NCBI RefSeq assembly: GCF_001439915.1
Contig: NZ_LMBW01000011.1
Span: 3,388 to 67,387 of the forward strand
DNA from: Fredinandcohnia humi
GTDB taxonomy: Bacteria > Bacillota > Bacilli > Bacillales > Bacillaceae_L
DNA: 64,000 nucleotides
Direction of reading: 5' to 3'
A program made the position numbers and the translations under genes. This document shows, piece by piece, positions 1 to 9,114 of the stretch (the stretch's first letter is position 1; every line of letters begins with the position of its first letter). The notes under the pieces were generated by a model that had not been told where the DNA came from, did not search any database, and saw nothing but the letters and a program-made list of their open reading frames with translations.

Positions 1-877
1 TATGCCTCCGGAAACGAGGAAAAAGCAGATTCAACGTTTCAATAATGGGGAAACAACAGTTATTGTAGCTACGGATGCAATTGGAATGGGACTTAACTTG
101 CCTATTAGACGGATTGTGTTTTTGGAAAATGATAAATTTGATGGAACGAGAAGAAGATTACTTACCTCTCAGGAAGTGAAGCAAATAGCAGGTCGGGCAG
201 GTAGACAAGGAATTTATGATATCGGAAAGGTCGCCTTTACCAGCGATATTAAGACAATGACACGTCTATTAGAGCAAGAGGATACCCCACTTGAGGGCTT
301 TGCGATTGCACCGACGAATGCGATTCTTGAACGTTTTCAAAAATACTCTCGAAAATTGGGAATGTTCTTCTACCTTTGGGATCATTTCAAAAGTCCTGAA
401 GGCACAAAAAAAGCCACCCTCAATGAGGAAAGAATGCTATATGAATTAGTTGAAGATACAATCATTGAGGCAAAGCTATCGTTACCAGACTTATATGGAT
501 TTTTACATTTGCCTTTTTCATCAAATGAACCATCACTGCGAGCGCAATGGAAGAAAACCTTAGAAGCAATCATTGAAGGACTTGCATTACCCGATCCCAT
601 CCTGAAAGAATCGGGACTAGAAGAACTCGAGCTCTCCTATAAAGCGGTCGGTCTACACTTACTATTCCTTTATAAATTAGGAAAACAGACTGAAGCCCAT
701 TATTGGGAAAGAGTACGAGAAGAAATTAGTGACAAAATTCATGAACAATTAAAGACCGGAATCCAACCAGCCAAAAGAGTATGCAAGCGTTGCGGAAAGA
801 ACCTGCCAATCGGCTTTTCCTTCGCAATCTGTAATGAATGCTATTTCGAGCGGCCAAGAAGAGGGCATTATGGCTGA
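1..877 (+). CDS. Suv3-like DEAD/DEAH RNA helicase, C-terminal part (cut by window start)
   Basis: The gene enters from the left edge, so only about 291 C-terminal residues are visible. They start inside the second RecA-like helicase domain: the VATDAIGMGLNLP segment and the motif VI-like QIAGRAGRQG are the nucleotide- and RNA-contacting motifs of superfamily 2 helicases. A helical region follows, and the protein ends in a zinc ribbon with two CxxC pairs (CKRCGK and CNEC). This resembles the Suv3 family of RNA helicases found in bacilli, which unwind RNA in the cytoplasm. The gene is followed by a clear terminator. Family assignment is fairly secure; the specific RNA substrate is unknown. Confidence 0.8.
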   Translation, partial: MPPETRKKQIQRFNNGETTVIVATDAIGMGLNLPIRRIVFLENDKFDGTRRRLLTSQEVKQIAGRAGRQGIYDIGKVAFTSDIKTMTRLLEQEDTPLEGFAIAPTNAILERFQKYSRKLGMFFYLWDHFKSPEGTKKATLNEERMLYELVEDTIIEAKLSLPDLYGFLHLPFSSNEPSLRAQWKKTLEAIIEGLALPDPILKESGLEELELSYKAVGLHLLFLYKLGKQTEAHYWERVREEISDKIHEQLKTGIQPAKRVCKRCGKNLPIGFSFAICNECYFERPRRGHYG

Positions 878-890
878 TTTATATTTAAAG

Positions 891-921
891 GATCAACTAG
901 TTTTATCTAGTTGGTCTTTTT
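891..921 (+). terminator. Rho-independent terminator of the helicase gene
   Basis: The stem GATCAACTAG / CTAGTTGGTC (one G-T pair) with loop TTTTAT is followed directly by a run of T. Confidence 0.85.
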
Positions 922-943
922 TAGGCCCACACCAGGTGGGTCA

Positions 944-982
944 CAAAGACGTTGCCACAGGACGTGGCGATTTTAGTCTTTG
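944..982. repeat. Palindromic repeat with GCCACAGGACGTGGC core
   Basis: Nested inverted repeat: the outer arms CAAAGAC (944-950) and GTCTTTG (976-982) enclose the GC-rich core GCCACAGGACGTGGC (954-968). The reverse complement of the core in the repeat near 63257 differs from this one at a single base, so both belong to one dispersed family placed in opposite orientations. The element lies between a terminator and the next promoter, where it could fold in RNA or be a small mobile palindrome. Confidence 0.6.
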
Positions 983-1038
983 ATCCTTTGCTTGAAAAAT
1001 TAAATTTTTTGTAAAAAATTGAAACCTTTTGGTAATCT

Positions 1039-1066
1039 TTGACGTCTTAATGATTAGGGTTAAATT
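1039..1066 (+). promoter_or_regulatory. Possible sigma-A promoter for the efflux operon
   Basis: TTGACG, a 16-nt spacer and TAAATT lie about 100 bp before the first gene of the operon. The -10 hexamer is only a partial match (4 of 6), so this is tentative. Confidence 0.35.
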
Positions 1067-1165
1067 TGGAGTTTTTTAATCACATTCCGCCATGTGGAAT
1101 ACTTTGATTCAATAGATAGAGAGATTCAAAATTTACCCAATGAAATGAAAACTATAGGGGGAAGT

Positions 1166-2434
1166 ATGGTGAAGAAAAAGAAGGTTTTAATTTGGGTCTT
1201 GTCGATTGTTGGTGTCCTGGCAATCGCGGGTGGTGCAGCTGCTTTTTTGATGAAAGAACGGAGCGTTGCATCGGTTGGAAATCAAATTGAAGAAGTAAAT
1301 GTAACCGTGCAAAAAGCAAAGGAACAAGAATTAATCGAAACCATTTTAGTTACAGGAGAAATTGTACCTGAAGGAGAGCAGAAGGTTTTCCTAAATTCAG
1401 AGCATGGAGAAATCAGCGAATATAAAGTAGAGGAAAACCAAACCGTTAAAGCTGGAGACCCGCTATTTGTCTATGATTCCTCAAAGCTAGACACAGAGCT
1501 AACTCGAGCAACTAGAGAAAGAGACTTAATCCAGGTCAGATCAAAAACTGAACAAAACCAAATTGCAGCATTAAATAAACGGATTGAAGAGGCGAAAAAA
1601 GCCATTGCGGCACAAAAAAATAAACCAAAACCGGAAAACCCAGAGACTGAAGAAGGCACAGAACCAGAACAAGTAGAGGAAATTCCAGTTGAAGATGTTA
1701 ACCAGCTTACTAGTGAGAAGGTTCAAATGGAGCTACAATATGAAAATACGAAATCAGAAATTACAGCAGCAAACGAACGAATCACCGAAATCACCAATCA
1801 AAAAAAGGATATGACAGTTGTGAGTAAGATTGACGGTATGATTGTAAAAGTGAATAAAAATCTTGCCGCAACGGAAAATGGGGCTACTGAACCAGTCATA
1901 CATATTATTTCAAATAAACCTTATAAGGTAATAGGAACTATGAGTGAGTTTGATGCAGTGAAAATCCAACAAGATCAAGAGGTAATTGTCCGTCCAAAGG
2001 TGTATAAGGATCGCGAATGGAAGGGTGTAGTCGAATCTGTTTCCCAGTTTCCTAATGATACTGGCGGCGGAGAAGGTGAGTTCTATGGTATGGGTGGTGG
2101 AGGCAATGTCACAATGTACCCATTCAAGGTTGGTATAACAGACGATACATCTGACCTTCGCCACGGATTTCACGTCTCACTAGAAGTCAGAATCCCTGGC
2201 AATGAAATTCTTCCTGTTGTACCGCATACTGCTATTTTAGACGAGGGTGGAGCAGCAGTTGTATATGTGTTGGCAGACGGTCTTTTACAAAGGCGTGAAG
2301 TTCAAACCGGTTCAATGAATGATGAATTTATCCAGGTTACAGAAGGTGTTAAAAAGGATGAGCTAGTTGTTTTAACACCATACGAAGGAATGTATGACGG
2401 AATGGAAGTGACCTCCTTTGATGAAATTGAGTAA
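1166..2434 (+). CDS. Efflux RND/MacA-type periplasmic adaptor subunit (YknX-like)
   Basis: Membrane-anchored adaptor of a MacAB-type export system. The start at ATG 1166 is preferred over an upstream in-frame codon because AGGGGGA sits just before it and it puts a lysine-rich N-terminus directly before a transmembrane helix (residues about 5-27). A barrel-sandwich half follows, then a long charged coiled coil containing a Pro/Glu-rich insert (around residues 150-195), the returning barrel-sandwich half and a beta-barrel with a glycine-rich loop (FYGMGGGGN). In the family this protein links the ABC transporter to substrate in the cell envelope; in Gram-positives it acts outside the membrane without an outer-membrane channel. 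It overlaps the ATPase gene by a few bases, which indicates one operon. The exported substrate is unknown; peptides, antibiotics or toxic envelope compounds are typical. Confidence 0.85.
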   Translation: MVKKKKVLIWVLSIVGVLAIAGGAAAFLMKERSVASVGNQIEEVNVTVQKAKEQELIETILVTGEIVPEGEQKVFLNSEHGEISEYKVEENQTVKAGDPLFVYDSSKLDTELTRATRERDLIQVRSKTEQNQIAALNKRIEEAKKAIAAQKNKPKPENPETEEGTEPEQVEEIPVEDVNQLTSEKVQMELQYENTKSEITAANERITEITNQKKDMTVVSKIDGMIVKVNKNLAATENGATEPVIHIISNKPYKVIGTMSEFDAVKIQQDQEVIVRPKVYKDREWKGVVESVSQFPNDTGGGEGEFYGMGGGGNVTMYPFKVGITDDTSDLRHGFHVSLEVRIPGNEILPVVPHTAILDEGGAAVVYVLADGLLQRREVQTGSMNDEFIQVTEGVKKDELVVLTPYEGMYDGMEVTSFDEIE

Positions 2435-3098
2435 TATTACAAAGGTATATGGAAATGGTACACTTGAGGTACCGGTACTACACGGGATTGATTTAACCAT
2501 TGAAGATGGGGAATTCATTGCCATCATGGGACCCTCTGGTTCAGGAAAATCCACTTTAATGAATATAATTGGATTTCTTGATACACCTACCTCTGGTACA
2601 TTTGAATTAAATGAGGAAACAATCGGCTTGGTCAAAGAGAAAAAGCTAGCAAAATTACGTAACGAACACATCGGCTTTGTTTTTCAGCAGTTCTTTCTGT
2701 TACCGCGTCATAATGCACTAAAAAATGTGGAATCTCCACTTATTTATGCAGGAATCCCAAAGCGTGAACGAAATGAAAGGGCAAAACAAATGTTGGACAA
2801 GGTGGGACTGGGGGATCGAGTAAAACATTTACCGAACCAGCTTTCAGGCGGACAAAAACAAAGGGTGGCAATTGCAAGGGCCCTTGTAAATAATCCTTCG
2901 ATCGTGTTAGCAGATGAACCAACCGGTGCCCTTGACTCTAAAACGAGTAAACAAATAATGGAACTTATGGTTCAACTAAATAAAGAAGGCAGAACCGTCA
3001 TCATTGTCACGCATGAGGAGGAAATTGCAGCATATGCAAATAGGGTTATCACCATAAAGGACGGGTTGATAACGGATGATCAGAGGAGAAGTCTATGA
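2421..3098 (+). CDS. ABC transporter ATP-binding protein (MacB/YknY type)
   Basis: A 225-residue nucleotide-binding protein that powers the export system. It shows Walker A GPSGSGKS near residue 40, the Q-loop in FVFQQFFLL, the signature LSGGQKQR, Walker B VLADEP and the switch histidine in IVTHEEE. It belongs to the LolD/MacB branch. The start is ATG 2421, or TTG three bases earlier; it lies inside the end of the adaptor gene with no strong ribosome site of its own, so translational coupling is likely. Its stop codon overlaps the permease start (ATGA). Confidence 0.9.
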   Translation: MKLSNITKVYGNGTLEVPVLHGIDLTIEDGEFIAIMGPSGSGKSTLMNIIGFLDTPTSGTFELNEETIGLVKEKKLAKLRNEHIGFVFQQFFLLPRHNALKNVESPLIYAGIPKRERNERAKQMLDKVGLGDRVKHLPNQLSGGQKQRVAIARALVNNPSIVLADEPTGALDSKTSKQIMELMVQLNKEGRTVIIVTHEEEIAAYANRVITIKDGLITDDQRRSL

Positions 3099-4306
3099 GT
3101 CTATTAGAAAGCTTCAAAGTAGCATTATCCTCGATATGGAATCATAAAGTTCGATCCATTTTAACGATGCTTGGAATTATTATTGGTGTTGCGGCTGTAA
3201 TCATTATTGTGGCGATTGGACAAGGTGCAAAAACGAAGATGACTGAGGAATTGTTTAGCCTTGAAAAAAATGCTGTTGATCTTTGGTATCAGCCTATGCC
3301 AAAAGAGGGTGAGGAAGAATCAGGGATGGCCTGGATGGAACCTGAACTAACCTCCGAGGATATCAAAACCCTATCCGATGTTCCAGGAGTAAAAGCAGTG
3401 ATTGCGACAAACCAAGGTTATGGACCGTTGACCTATAATGATAAGCAGGGTGATATGGAGATTACCGGAGTTGGACCTGAATTCTTTGCAGCTCGCGATA
3501 TTCAAATCGTCGAAGGACGACCAATCAATGCAAGGGACAACGATGGAAAAAACCGTGTCGTAATGATTGATACGGTGGCAAGGGAAAAATTCTTTAAAGA
3601 CAAAGAGGATATAATCGGTGAAGTTGTCGACCTTAATGGGAATCCATATAAGCTCATTGGCGTGTATGAATCACCTATCCCTGAACAATTTCGATATAAT
3701 GAATCTGGAGAAATGCTCATGCCACGCGGAGTTATTTCGATGATGTTCGGAAATCGAGAAATCGAGCGCTTAGCCATAATCGCAGATGACCCTGAACGAA
3801 TTTCTGAAATTGGACGCTCAGCGGCCGATGCATTAACTAGCGCAAAAAAACTTCAAGACGGGATGTACGCAGTGAACGATTTCTCTGACTACGAAAAAGA
3901 AGTTGATACTGTCCTTACCATTATGACTTTGGTAATCGGAAGTATCGCGGGGATTTCCTTATTAGTTGGCGGCATCGGTGTTATGAATATTATGCTCGTT
4001 TCTGTCACCGAAAGAACGCGAGAAATTGGATTGCGTAAAGCGCTTGGAGCTACACGAGGACGCATTTTGCTTCAATTTTTAATTGAATCGATAACATTAA
4101 CATCATTGGGAGGATTATTGGGAATTGGGCTAGCAACCTTAGGAACCATCATCGTTTCTGAATTTGCGCCTATTTCTGCAACGGTCAGTCCACTAATTGT
4201 GATCATTGGCGTTGGGTTCTCCGCATTCATTGGCATCATTTTTGGCATTTTACCGGCAAACAAAGCCTCAAAGCTTAGTCCGATTGATGCATTACGTTAT
4301 GAATAA
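3095..4306 (+). CDS. MacB-type ABC transporter permease (YknZ-like)
   Basis: A 403-residue permease with the standard layout: one N-terminal transmembrane helix (about 20-42, after the HKVRSILTMLGIIIG motif), a large extracellular MacB periplasmic-core domain, then three C-terminal helices belonging to an FtsX-like domain. The cytoplasmic motif RTREIGLRKALGAT just after the second helix is the coupling helix of this family. It ends in the usual SPIDALRYE tail. It is the third gene of the adaptor-ATPase-permease operon, which ends in a strong terminator 1 bp downstream. Confidence 0.9.
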   Translation: MSLLESFKVALSSIWNHKVRSILTMLGIIIGVAAVIIIVAIGQGAKTKMTEELFSLEKNAVDLWYQPMPKEGEEESGMAWMEPELTSEDIKTLSDVPGVKAVIATNQGYGPLTYNDKQGDMEITGVGPEFFAARDIQIVEGRPINARDNDGKNRVVMIDTVAREKFFKDKEDIIGEVVDLNGNPYKLIGVYESPIPEQFRYNESGEMLMPRGVISMMFGNREIERLAIIADDPERISEIGRSAADALTSAKKLQDGMYAVNDFSDYEKEVDTVLTIMTLVIGSIAGISLLVGGIGVMNIMLVSVTERTREIGLRKALGATRGRILLQFLIESITLTSLGGLLGIGLATLGTIIVSEFAPISATVSPLIVIIGVGFSAFIGIIFGILPANKASKLSPIDALRYE

Positions 4307-4330
4307 GGCTGGATTTCCAGCCTTTTTTTT
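4307..4330 (+). terminator. Rho-independent terminator after the efflux operon
   Basis: GGCTGGA / TCCAGCC hairpin followed by eight T. Confidence 0.9.
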
Positions 4331-4397
4331 GCTGCAGGAAGTTAAGAAAAAATGTCGAAATTTAATAGATAGAACTTAATTAAAAGGTGGGGGAACA

Positions 4398-5213
4398 ATG
4401 ATCCATGAAAAATATGAGCTAATATATAACAATGAAAAAGCAGATTTCTTTACATATCTACTTGATAATTCACCAAGTATTGACCCTGATCGCAAAAGGC
4501 CAATGATTGTCATCTGCCCTGGTGGCGGCTATGTACATACATCAGACCGGGAAGCTGAACCAGTTGCGATTCAGATGCTCAGTAAAGGATTTCACGCAGG
4601 TATTCTAAGATATAGTGTTGAGCCTGCTGTTTTTCCAACATCATTATGTCAATTGGCAAGTGCCATTGGCTTAATTCGTGAACATGCGGAAAACTGGAAC
4701 GTTGATCCCGATAAAATCATTGTCATGGGCTTTTCGGCAGGCGGCCACTTAACTGCAAGCTTAGGTGTATTCTGGAATAAGGACTTTCTCATCGAACAGC
4801 TGACCTATTCAAAAGAACAAATTAAGCCCAATGGATTAATTTTAAGCTATCCTGTTATATCTTCAGGCCCTTTAGCACATGAAGGAAGCTTCAAAGCGCT
4901 ATTAGGAGAAAAGTTCAAGAACAATCATAGTAGGGATTTTGTATCCTTGGAAAAACAAGTAACGAATGAAACTCCACCGACTTTTTTATGGCATACGGTT
5001 TCAGATATGGCCGTTCCAGTGGAAAACAGTATACTATTTGCGCAAAGCCTATTAAAACACAAAGTCCCGCTCGAAATGCATATTTATCCAGAAGGCGTCC
5101 ATGGATTATCGCTTGGAACGGAAGAAACACAATCAAAAGGTAGAGATAATCATATTCAGCAAGAGGTAGAGAATTGGATTGAAATGGCTGGAAGATGGGT
5201 GAAGGGACTATAA
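4398..5213 (+). CDS. Alpha/beta hydrolase, acetyl-esterase/BD-FAE-like
   Basis: A 271-residue cytoplasmic serine hydrolase with no signal peptide. The oxyanion-hole motif is CPGGGY near residue 40, the nucleophile elbow is GFSAGG (serine near residue 115), the acid is in the SDMAVP segment and the catalytic histidine in EGVHGLSLG. This order is that of the esterase/lipase family that includes acetyl-xylan and feruloyl esterases. The start ATG 4398 has an AGGTGGGGG site. It is a single gene with its own start region between two operons. Substrate unproven; a short-chain ester or acetylated sugar is likely. Confidence 0.8.
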   Translation: MIHEKYELIYNNEKADFFTYLLDNSPSIDPDRKRPMIVICPGGGYVHTSDREAEPVAIQMLSKGFHAGILRYSVEPAVFPTSLCQLASAIGLIREHAENWNVDPDKIIVMGFSAGGHLTASLGVFWNKDFLIEQLTYSKEQIKPNGLILSYPVISSGPLAHEGSFKALLGEKFKNNHSRDFVSLEKQVTNETPPTFLWHTVSDMAVPVENSILFAQSLLKHKVPLEMHIYPEGVHGLSLGTEETQSKGRDNHIQQEVENWIEMAGRWVKGL

Positions 5214-5283
5214 AACTGAATGGGTTTTCTCACTTAGTTTTTCTTTGTAGACTTTTTCCATCCCTACTAAAAGTCAGCTAAAA

Positions 5284-5310
5284 TGAAACCTTACGCCTAT
5301 TTAAATCGTA
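5284..5310 (+). promoter_or_regulatory. Probable sigma-W-type (ECF) promoter
   Basis: TGAAAC at 5284-5289, a 17-nt spacer and CGTA at 5307-5310 match the ECF sigma-W consensus (TGAAAC-N16/17-CGTA). In B. subtilis the operon holding the homologues of the next three genes is transcribed by sigma-W during envelope stress, so position and consensus agree. Confidence 0.65.
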
Positions 5311-5425
5311 TTACAATATTATCAGGCTAAAACAGATGATATTTTTTCTGGTATCATTATAATGAATGAATTAGCTATTTCATATAGTTACAAGGACATA
5401 AGCGTTAAAGCAGGAGGGGTTATAA

Positions 5426-6712
5426 TTGGGAATTATTAAGGCTGCAGTCGGTGCGGTAAAAGGAAACTTAGCAGATCAATGGCATGAGGTAATCGAACCA
5501 CAAGCAATGAGTGATACGACCGTTATGTCAGTTGGTGTAAAAGTACGAGCTAAAGACCGTCGAAATCAGAATTTTAAAGGAACAGATTCGACGATTTCAA
5601 ATGGTTCAGTTATTCACGTGTACCCAAATCAATTTATGATTTTAGTTGATAGTGGAAAAATTGTTGATTATACAGCTGAAGAAGGCTATTACCAAGTCGT
5701 AAACTCTTCACAGCCATCCTTATTCAATGGTCAATTTGAAGAAGCTTTATACGAAACCTTCAATCGTTTTAAGTTTGGCGGTGTCCCATCAACATCGCAA
5801 AAAGTGTATTTTATCAATCTTCAAGAAATCAAGGGAATTAAATTCGGTACCCGTAACCCAATTAATTACTTCGATAATTTTTATAATGCGGAATTATTTC
5901 TGCGTGCTCATGGAAACTATTCGATTAAAATCGTAGACCCCATTAAATTTTACATGGAGGCCATTCCACGAAATAAATCGAATGTCGATATCAATGACAT
6001 TAATGGTCAATATTTATCTGAATATATGAATGCATTGCAAACGGCAATCAATAAAATGTCCATAGATGGCATTCGAATTTCACATGTCACTTCAAAAGGG
6101 ATGGAGCTTGCGAAGTATATGGCTGAAGTCCTTGATGAAGATTGGACACGAATGCGCGGAATGCAGGTTGAGTCTGTTGGAATTAATAGCATTACGTATG
6201 ACGAGGAATCTCAAAAGCTGATTAACATGAGAAACCAAGGGGCAATGCTTCAGGATCCATCTGTCCGTGAAGGGTATGTACAAGGTGCCATTGCAAGGGG
6301 CTTGGAGGCTGCTGGTTCCAATGAAGCTGGCTCGATGCAAGGATTTTTAGGCATGGGTATGGGCATGCAGGGTACAAGTGGATTTATGGGTGCTGCTTCT
6401 GAAACCAATCGGCAGCAAATGCAGCAACAAACAGAGCGACAGCAGAATCAACAGGCTGCAAATCCTAATCAGTGGAAATGCTCATGCGGGCATACAAACA
6501 CAGGCAATTTTTGTGCAGAATGCGGTTCATCAAAACAGGAACCCGAGAAAGATACGTGGAAATGTCAATGTGGCCAAGAGAATAGCGGGAAGTTCTGTTC
6601 AAACTGTGGCAATAAAAAGCCTGAAGAATTAACATGTCAAAATTGTGGGTTTAAACCTTCAAATCCAAATGCAAAATTCTGTCCAGAATGCGGAACGCGT
6701 TTTGAACTTTAA
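5426..6712 (+). CDS. ydjI: SPFH-domain protein with three zinc ribbons (YdjI-like)
   Basis: A 428-residue protein. Residues 1 to about 300 form an SPFH (stomatin/flotillin-like) domain of the type also called virion-core protein. A Met/Gly-rich and Gln-rich linker follows, then three consecutive zinc ribbons with CxC/CxxC pairs (CSCGHT...CAECG, CQCGQE...CSNCG, CQNCGF...CPECG). The TTG start at 5426 is supported by AGGAGGGG seven bases before it. In B. subtilis this protein works with PspA-associated factors at the membrane during envelope stress. It heads a three-gene operon in the order ydjI-ydjG-ydjH; the B. subtilis order is pspA-ydjG-ydjH-ydjI, and no pspA homologue is seen here. Biochemical role not established. 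Confidence 0.8.
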   Translation: MGIIKAAVGAVKGNLADQWHEVIEPQAMSDTTVMSVGVKVRAKDRRNQNFKGTDSTISNGSVIHVYPNQFMILVDSGKIVDYTAEEGYYQVVNSSQPSLFNGQFEEALYETFNRFKFGGVPSTSQKVYFINLQEIKGIKFGTRNPINYFDNFYNAELFLRAHGNYSIKIVDPIKFYMEAIPRNKSNVDINDINGQYLSEYMNALQTAINKMSIDGIRISHVTSKGMELAKYMAEVLDEDWTRMRGMQVESVGINSITYDEESQKLINMRNQGAMLQDPSVREGYVQGAIARGLEAAGSNEAGSMQGFLGMGMGMQGTSGFMGAASETNRQQMQQQTERQQNQQAANPNQWKCSCGHTNTGNFCAECGSSKQEPEKDTWKCQCGQENSGKFCSNCGNKKPEELTCQNCGFKPSNPNAKFCPECGTRFEL

Positions 6713-6747
6713 TCAACCATATACAAAAGAATAAGAGGTGATATTGG

Positions 6748-7827
6748 TTGGGGGTTATCGTATATAAATGTATAAACTGTGGGGGACCATTAGCTTTTAA
6801 GGCAGACACCCAAAACTGGACCTGTGATTATTGTTTAAGTGAATTCACAGAAACAGATTTAAAAAGATTCGTAAATAATGAAAAGGCTGAAGAAGAAGCC
6901 GAAGAGAATGAAGAGGCCTTACACCAAGCAATGGAATTGGACCAAGAATTCAATGAGAAAGCAACAGGCTATACATGTAGCAGTTGTGGTGCGGAAATTG
7001 TCACCGATGATACAACTGCTGCAACCTTTTGTTATTATTGTCATAATCCAACGATTATCCCGAGACAACTAGAAGGTGAATATCGCCCTGAAAAGGTGAT
7101 TCCCTTTAAAATCGATCGTAATAAGGCAGAAGAATTATTTGTGAAATGGTGTAAAGGCAAGCCGCTGCTTCCCAAGTTTTTCACTTCAAATTCGTCGCTA
7201 GAAAAATTATCAGGAATCTACGTTCCCTTTTGGTTATTTGATAGTAATACGTCTGGAAAAATCGATGGCGAAGCTAGAAGAGTCAGAACCTATACAAGGG
7301 GAGATACAAGGTATACCGAAACAAAATATTATAAGGTGATGCGTGAAGGAAAAGCAAAATTCCACGATGTACCAGCTGACGGCTCCAAAAAAATGGATGA
7401 TGAACTTATGACCATTCTTGAGCCCTATGATTATAAGGATTTGACTGATTTTTCAATGTCCTATTTGTCAGGTTTTTTTGCAGAAAAATATGATATGAAC
7501 CAAAATGATGTCTACGGTAGAATCTCAAACCTACTGCGAGACAACTTAGGAACCTTACTTGAGGGGACCATTCACGGCTATAGCACGGTTTCGATTCAAA
7601 ATACAAACGTAAAGCTATCGAATGTTAAGGCAAAATACGTATTATTACCAGTTTGGATGTTTACGTATCAATTCAAGGGAAAGACCTATGTCTTTGCAAT
7701 GAATGGTCAAACCGGAAAAATTGCCGGTAACTTGCCAATTAGCATCGGAAGAGCAAGTAAATGGTTTGGTATGATTTCGGCTAGTGTCTTTGCAGTCTTA
7801 TCGTTAGGAGGGTTATTTTTATGGTAA
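6748..7827 (+). CDS. ydjG: Zinc-ribbon membrane protein (YdjG-like)
   Basis: A 359-residue protein with two N-terminal TFIIB-like zinc ribbons (YKCINCGG...CDYC and YTCSSCGA...CYYC, residues about 6-110) separated by an acidic stretch. An alpha/beta region without recognised catalytic motif follows, and a hydrophobic segment near the C-terminus (WFGMISASVFAVLSLGG) is a likely membrane anchor. TTG at 6748 is preferred because GAGGTGAT lies just before it. The end overlaps the start of the next gene by 7 bp, so the two are probably translationally coupled. In B. subtilis YdjG and YdjH act as membrane partners of the PspA stress system. Molecular function unknown. Confidence 0.75.
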   Translation: MGVIVYKCINCGGPLAFKADTQNWTCDYCLSEFTETDLKRFVNNEKAEEEAEENEEALHQAMELDQEFNEKATGYTCSSCGAEIVTDDTTAATFCYYCHNPTIIPRQLEGEYRPEKVIPFKIDRNKAEELFVKWCKGKPLLPKFFTSNSSLEKLSGIYVPFWLFDSNTSGKIDGEARRVRTYTRGDTRYTETKYYKVMREGKAKFHDVPADGSKKMDDELMTILEPYDYKDLTDFSMSYLSGFFAEKYDMNQNDVYGRISNLLRDNLGTLLEGTIHGYSTVSIQNTNVKLSNVKAKYVLLPVWMFTYQFKGKTYVFAMNGQTGKIAGNLPISIGRASKWFGMISASVFAVLSLGGLFLW

Positions 7828-8660
7828 AAAAGAAGCATTTTATAATACCATTTTTCCTCCTTGCGCTGTTGGCGTATACCACCGTTGCATTCGCTAACAC
7901 TGAAATTATTTTTGACCAGGCTAATTTATTTTCAGATACGGAAAAAGTAGAATTACAGGAACAAGCAAGCAGTTTAAGTGAACAATTCCAAATGGATATC
8001 CGGATTGTTACAACCAACGACAGTGAAGGAAAATCCTCAAGACAATATGCGAGTGATTTTTATGATAGTCACGAGTTTGGTTACGGTGATACCGCGGACG
8101 GCATCTTGTACCTAATCGATATGGATAATCGTGAAGTGTATATCTTTACAAGGGACCGGATTGTTGATTACTTCCCAGACTATACGGTGGAGGAAATGCT
8201 CGATCACGTCTATCCTTATCTAACTGACGAAGCATTTGGTGAAAGTGCCAAAGCCTTCTTGACAGATGTAGAAGCCACTATGAATGCAGGAATTCCTGAA
8301 GGATCAACCTCATCTGGAGGTTACGCACAATCAGATGGCTATTATTCATCAAGTGCATCAAGTACTTCTCAAGGAGATTTAGTTAAAGAGTTTTTGATCT
8401 ATCTTGCGGTAGCAATTGGGGTAGGAGTGATTTCAGTTGGAGTGATGGCGATGTATAATAAAGGCCGCTCCACAACAACCGCCAATACTTATCTAGAATC
8501 AAATTCTTTCAATGTTACTAATAAAATGGACCGACACTATAATACACGGGTTACACAGCAAAAAATTCAAAGAAATTCAAATAATGGTGGAGGATCTTCT
8601 TTTTCAGGCGGCGGAAGCGGTGGTGGTGGCCGCTCTGGCGGTGGGGGAAGAAGGTTCTAG
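7821..8660 (+). CDS. ydjH: TPM-domain secreted/membrane protein (YdjH-like)
   Basis: A 279-residue protein with a signal peptide (cleavage likely after AFA, near residue 26) and a TPM phosphatase-like domain (about 30-155; IIFDQANLFSD and the TADGILYLIDMD segment are typical). A low-complexity Ser/Gly spacer, a transmembrane helix (about 192-212) and a glycine-rich tail ending GGGGRSGGGGRRF follow. The TPM domain should face the outside with the tail inside. It is last in the ydjI-ydjG-ydjH-like operon and is followed by a terminator. Confidence 0.8.
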   Translation: MVKKKHFIIPFFLLALLAYTTVAFANTEIIFDQANLFSDTEKVELQEQASSLSEQFQMDIRIVTTNDSEGKSSRQYASDFYDSHEFGYGDTADGILYLIDMDNREVYIFTRDRIVDYFPDYTVEEMLDHVYPYLTDEAFGESAKAFLTDVEATMNAGIPEGSTSSGGYAQSDGYYSSSASSTSQGDLVKEFLIYLAVAIGVGVISVGVMAMYNKGRSTTTANTYLESNSFNVTNKMDRHYNTRVTQQKIQRNSNNGGGSSFSGGGSGGGGRSGGGGRRF

Positions 8661-8663
8661 GAA

Positions 8664-8696
8664 AGCATGAGGACAATTTGAGCCTCATGCTTTTTT
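8664..8696 (+). terminator. Rho-independent terminator after the ydjIGH-like operon
   Basis: AGCATGAGG / CCTCATGCT stem (9 bp) followed by six T. Confidence 0.9.
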
Positions 8697-9114
8697 CTGT
8701 TTGTAAAAGGGTAGGAAAGTAATGATGTTATTCCGCTATAACACCTAGATCAGAGAAGAATAATTTATTTCCCAAGAGTTTGTAGAAAGATACAAATTAG
8801 ATTTCCTAGGGCATGGAAAAGCGATTAGACCAAGCTTTTTTTGTCCATGGTAATCATTTAATATGGAGATAATCACTAGTTCACAAAGGACTTTTTGGTT
8901 AGGTAATTAGAACTATAATTATCTAAATATTCAATAAAATGATTGTGTACGTTTCTAATGGAAGCGGTTAACATAGATTTGTAATATCCGATTTACATTA
9001 ATATATGAACCTTTAAATCGCAGTGTTTCTGCACCAAAAAGGTTTATATAAAATTTTATAGAAAGGAGAATTAATAAGTTTATTAGATTCACAAAAAACA
9101 CGAGAAGGTGGTAG
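8697..9114 (+). other. Intergenic region before the pectinase gene
   Basis: No gene seen. At 8959-8973 TGGAAGCGGTTAACA resembles a catabolite-responsive element but is one base longer than the consensus, so catabolite repression of the pectinase is only a possibility. The ribosome site of the next gene is GAAGGTGG near 9103-9110. Confidence 0.4.

Noticed and set aside
8959-8973. Catabolite-responsive element before the pectinase gene
   Set aside because: TGGAAGCGGTTAACA has one base too many for the symmetric consensus; kept only as a remark in the intergenic entry.
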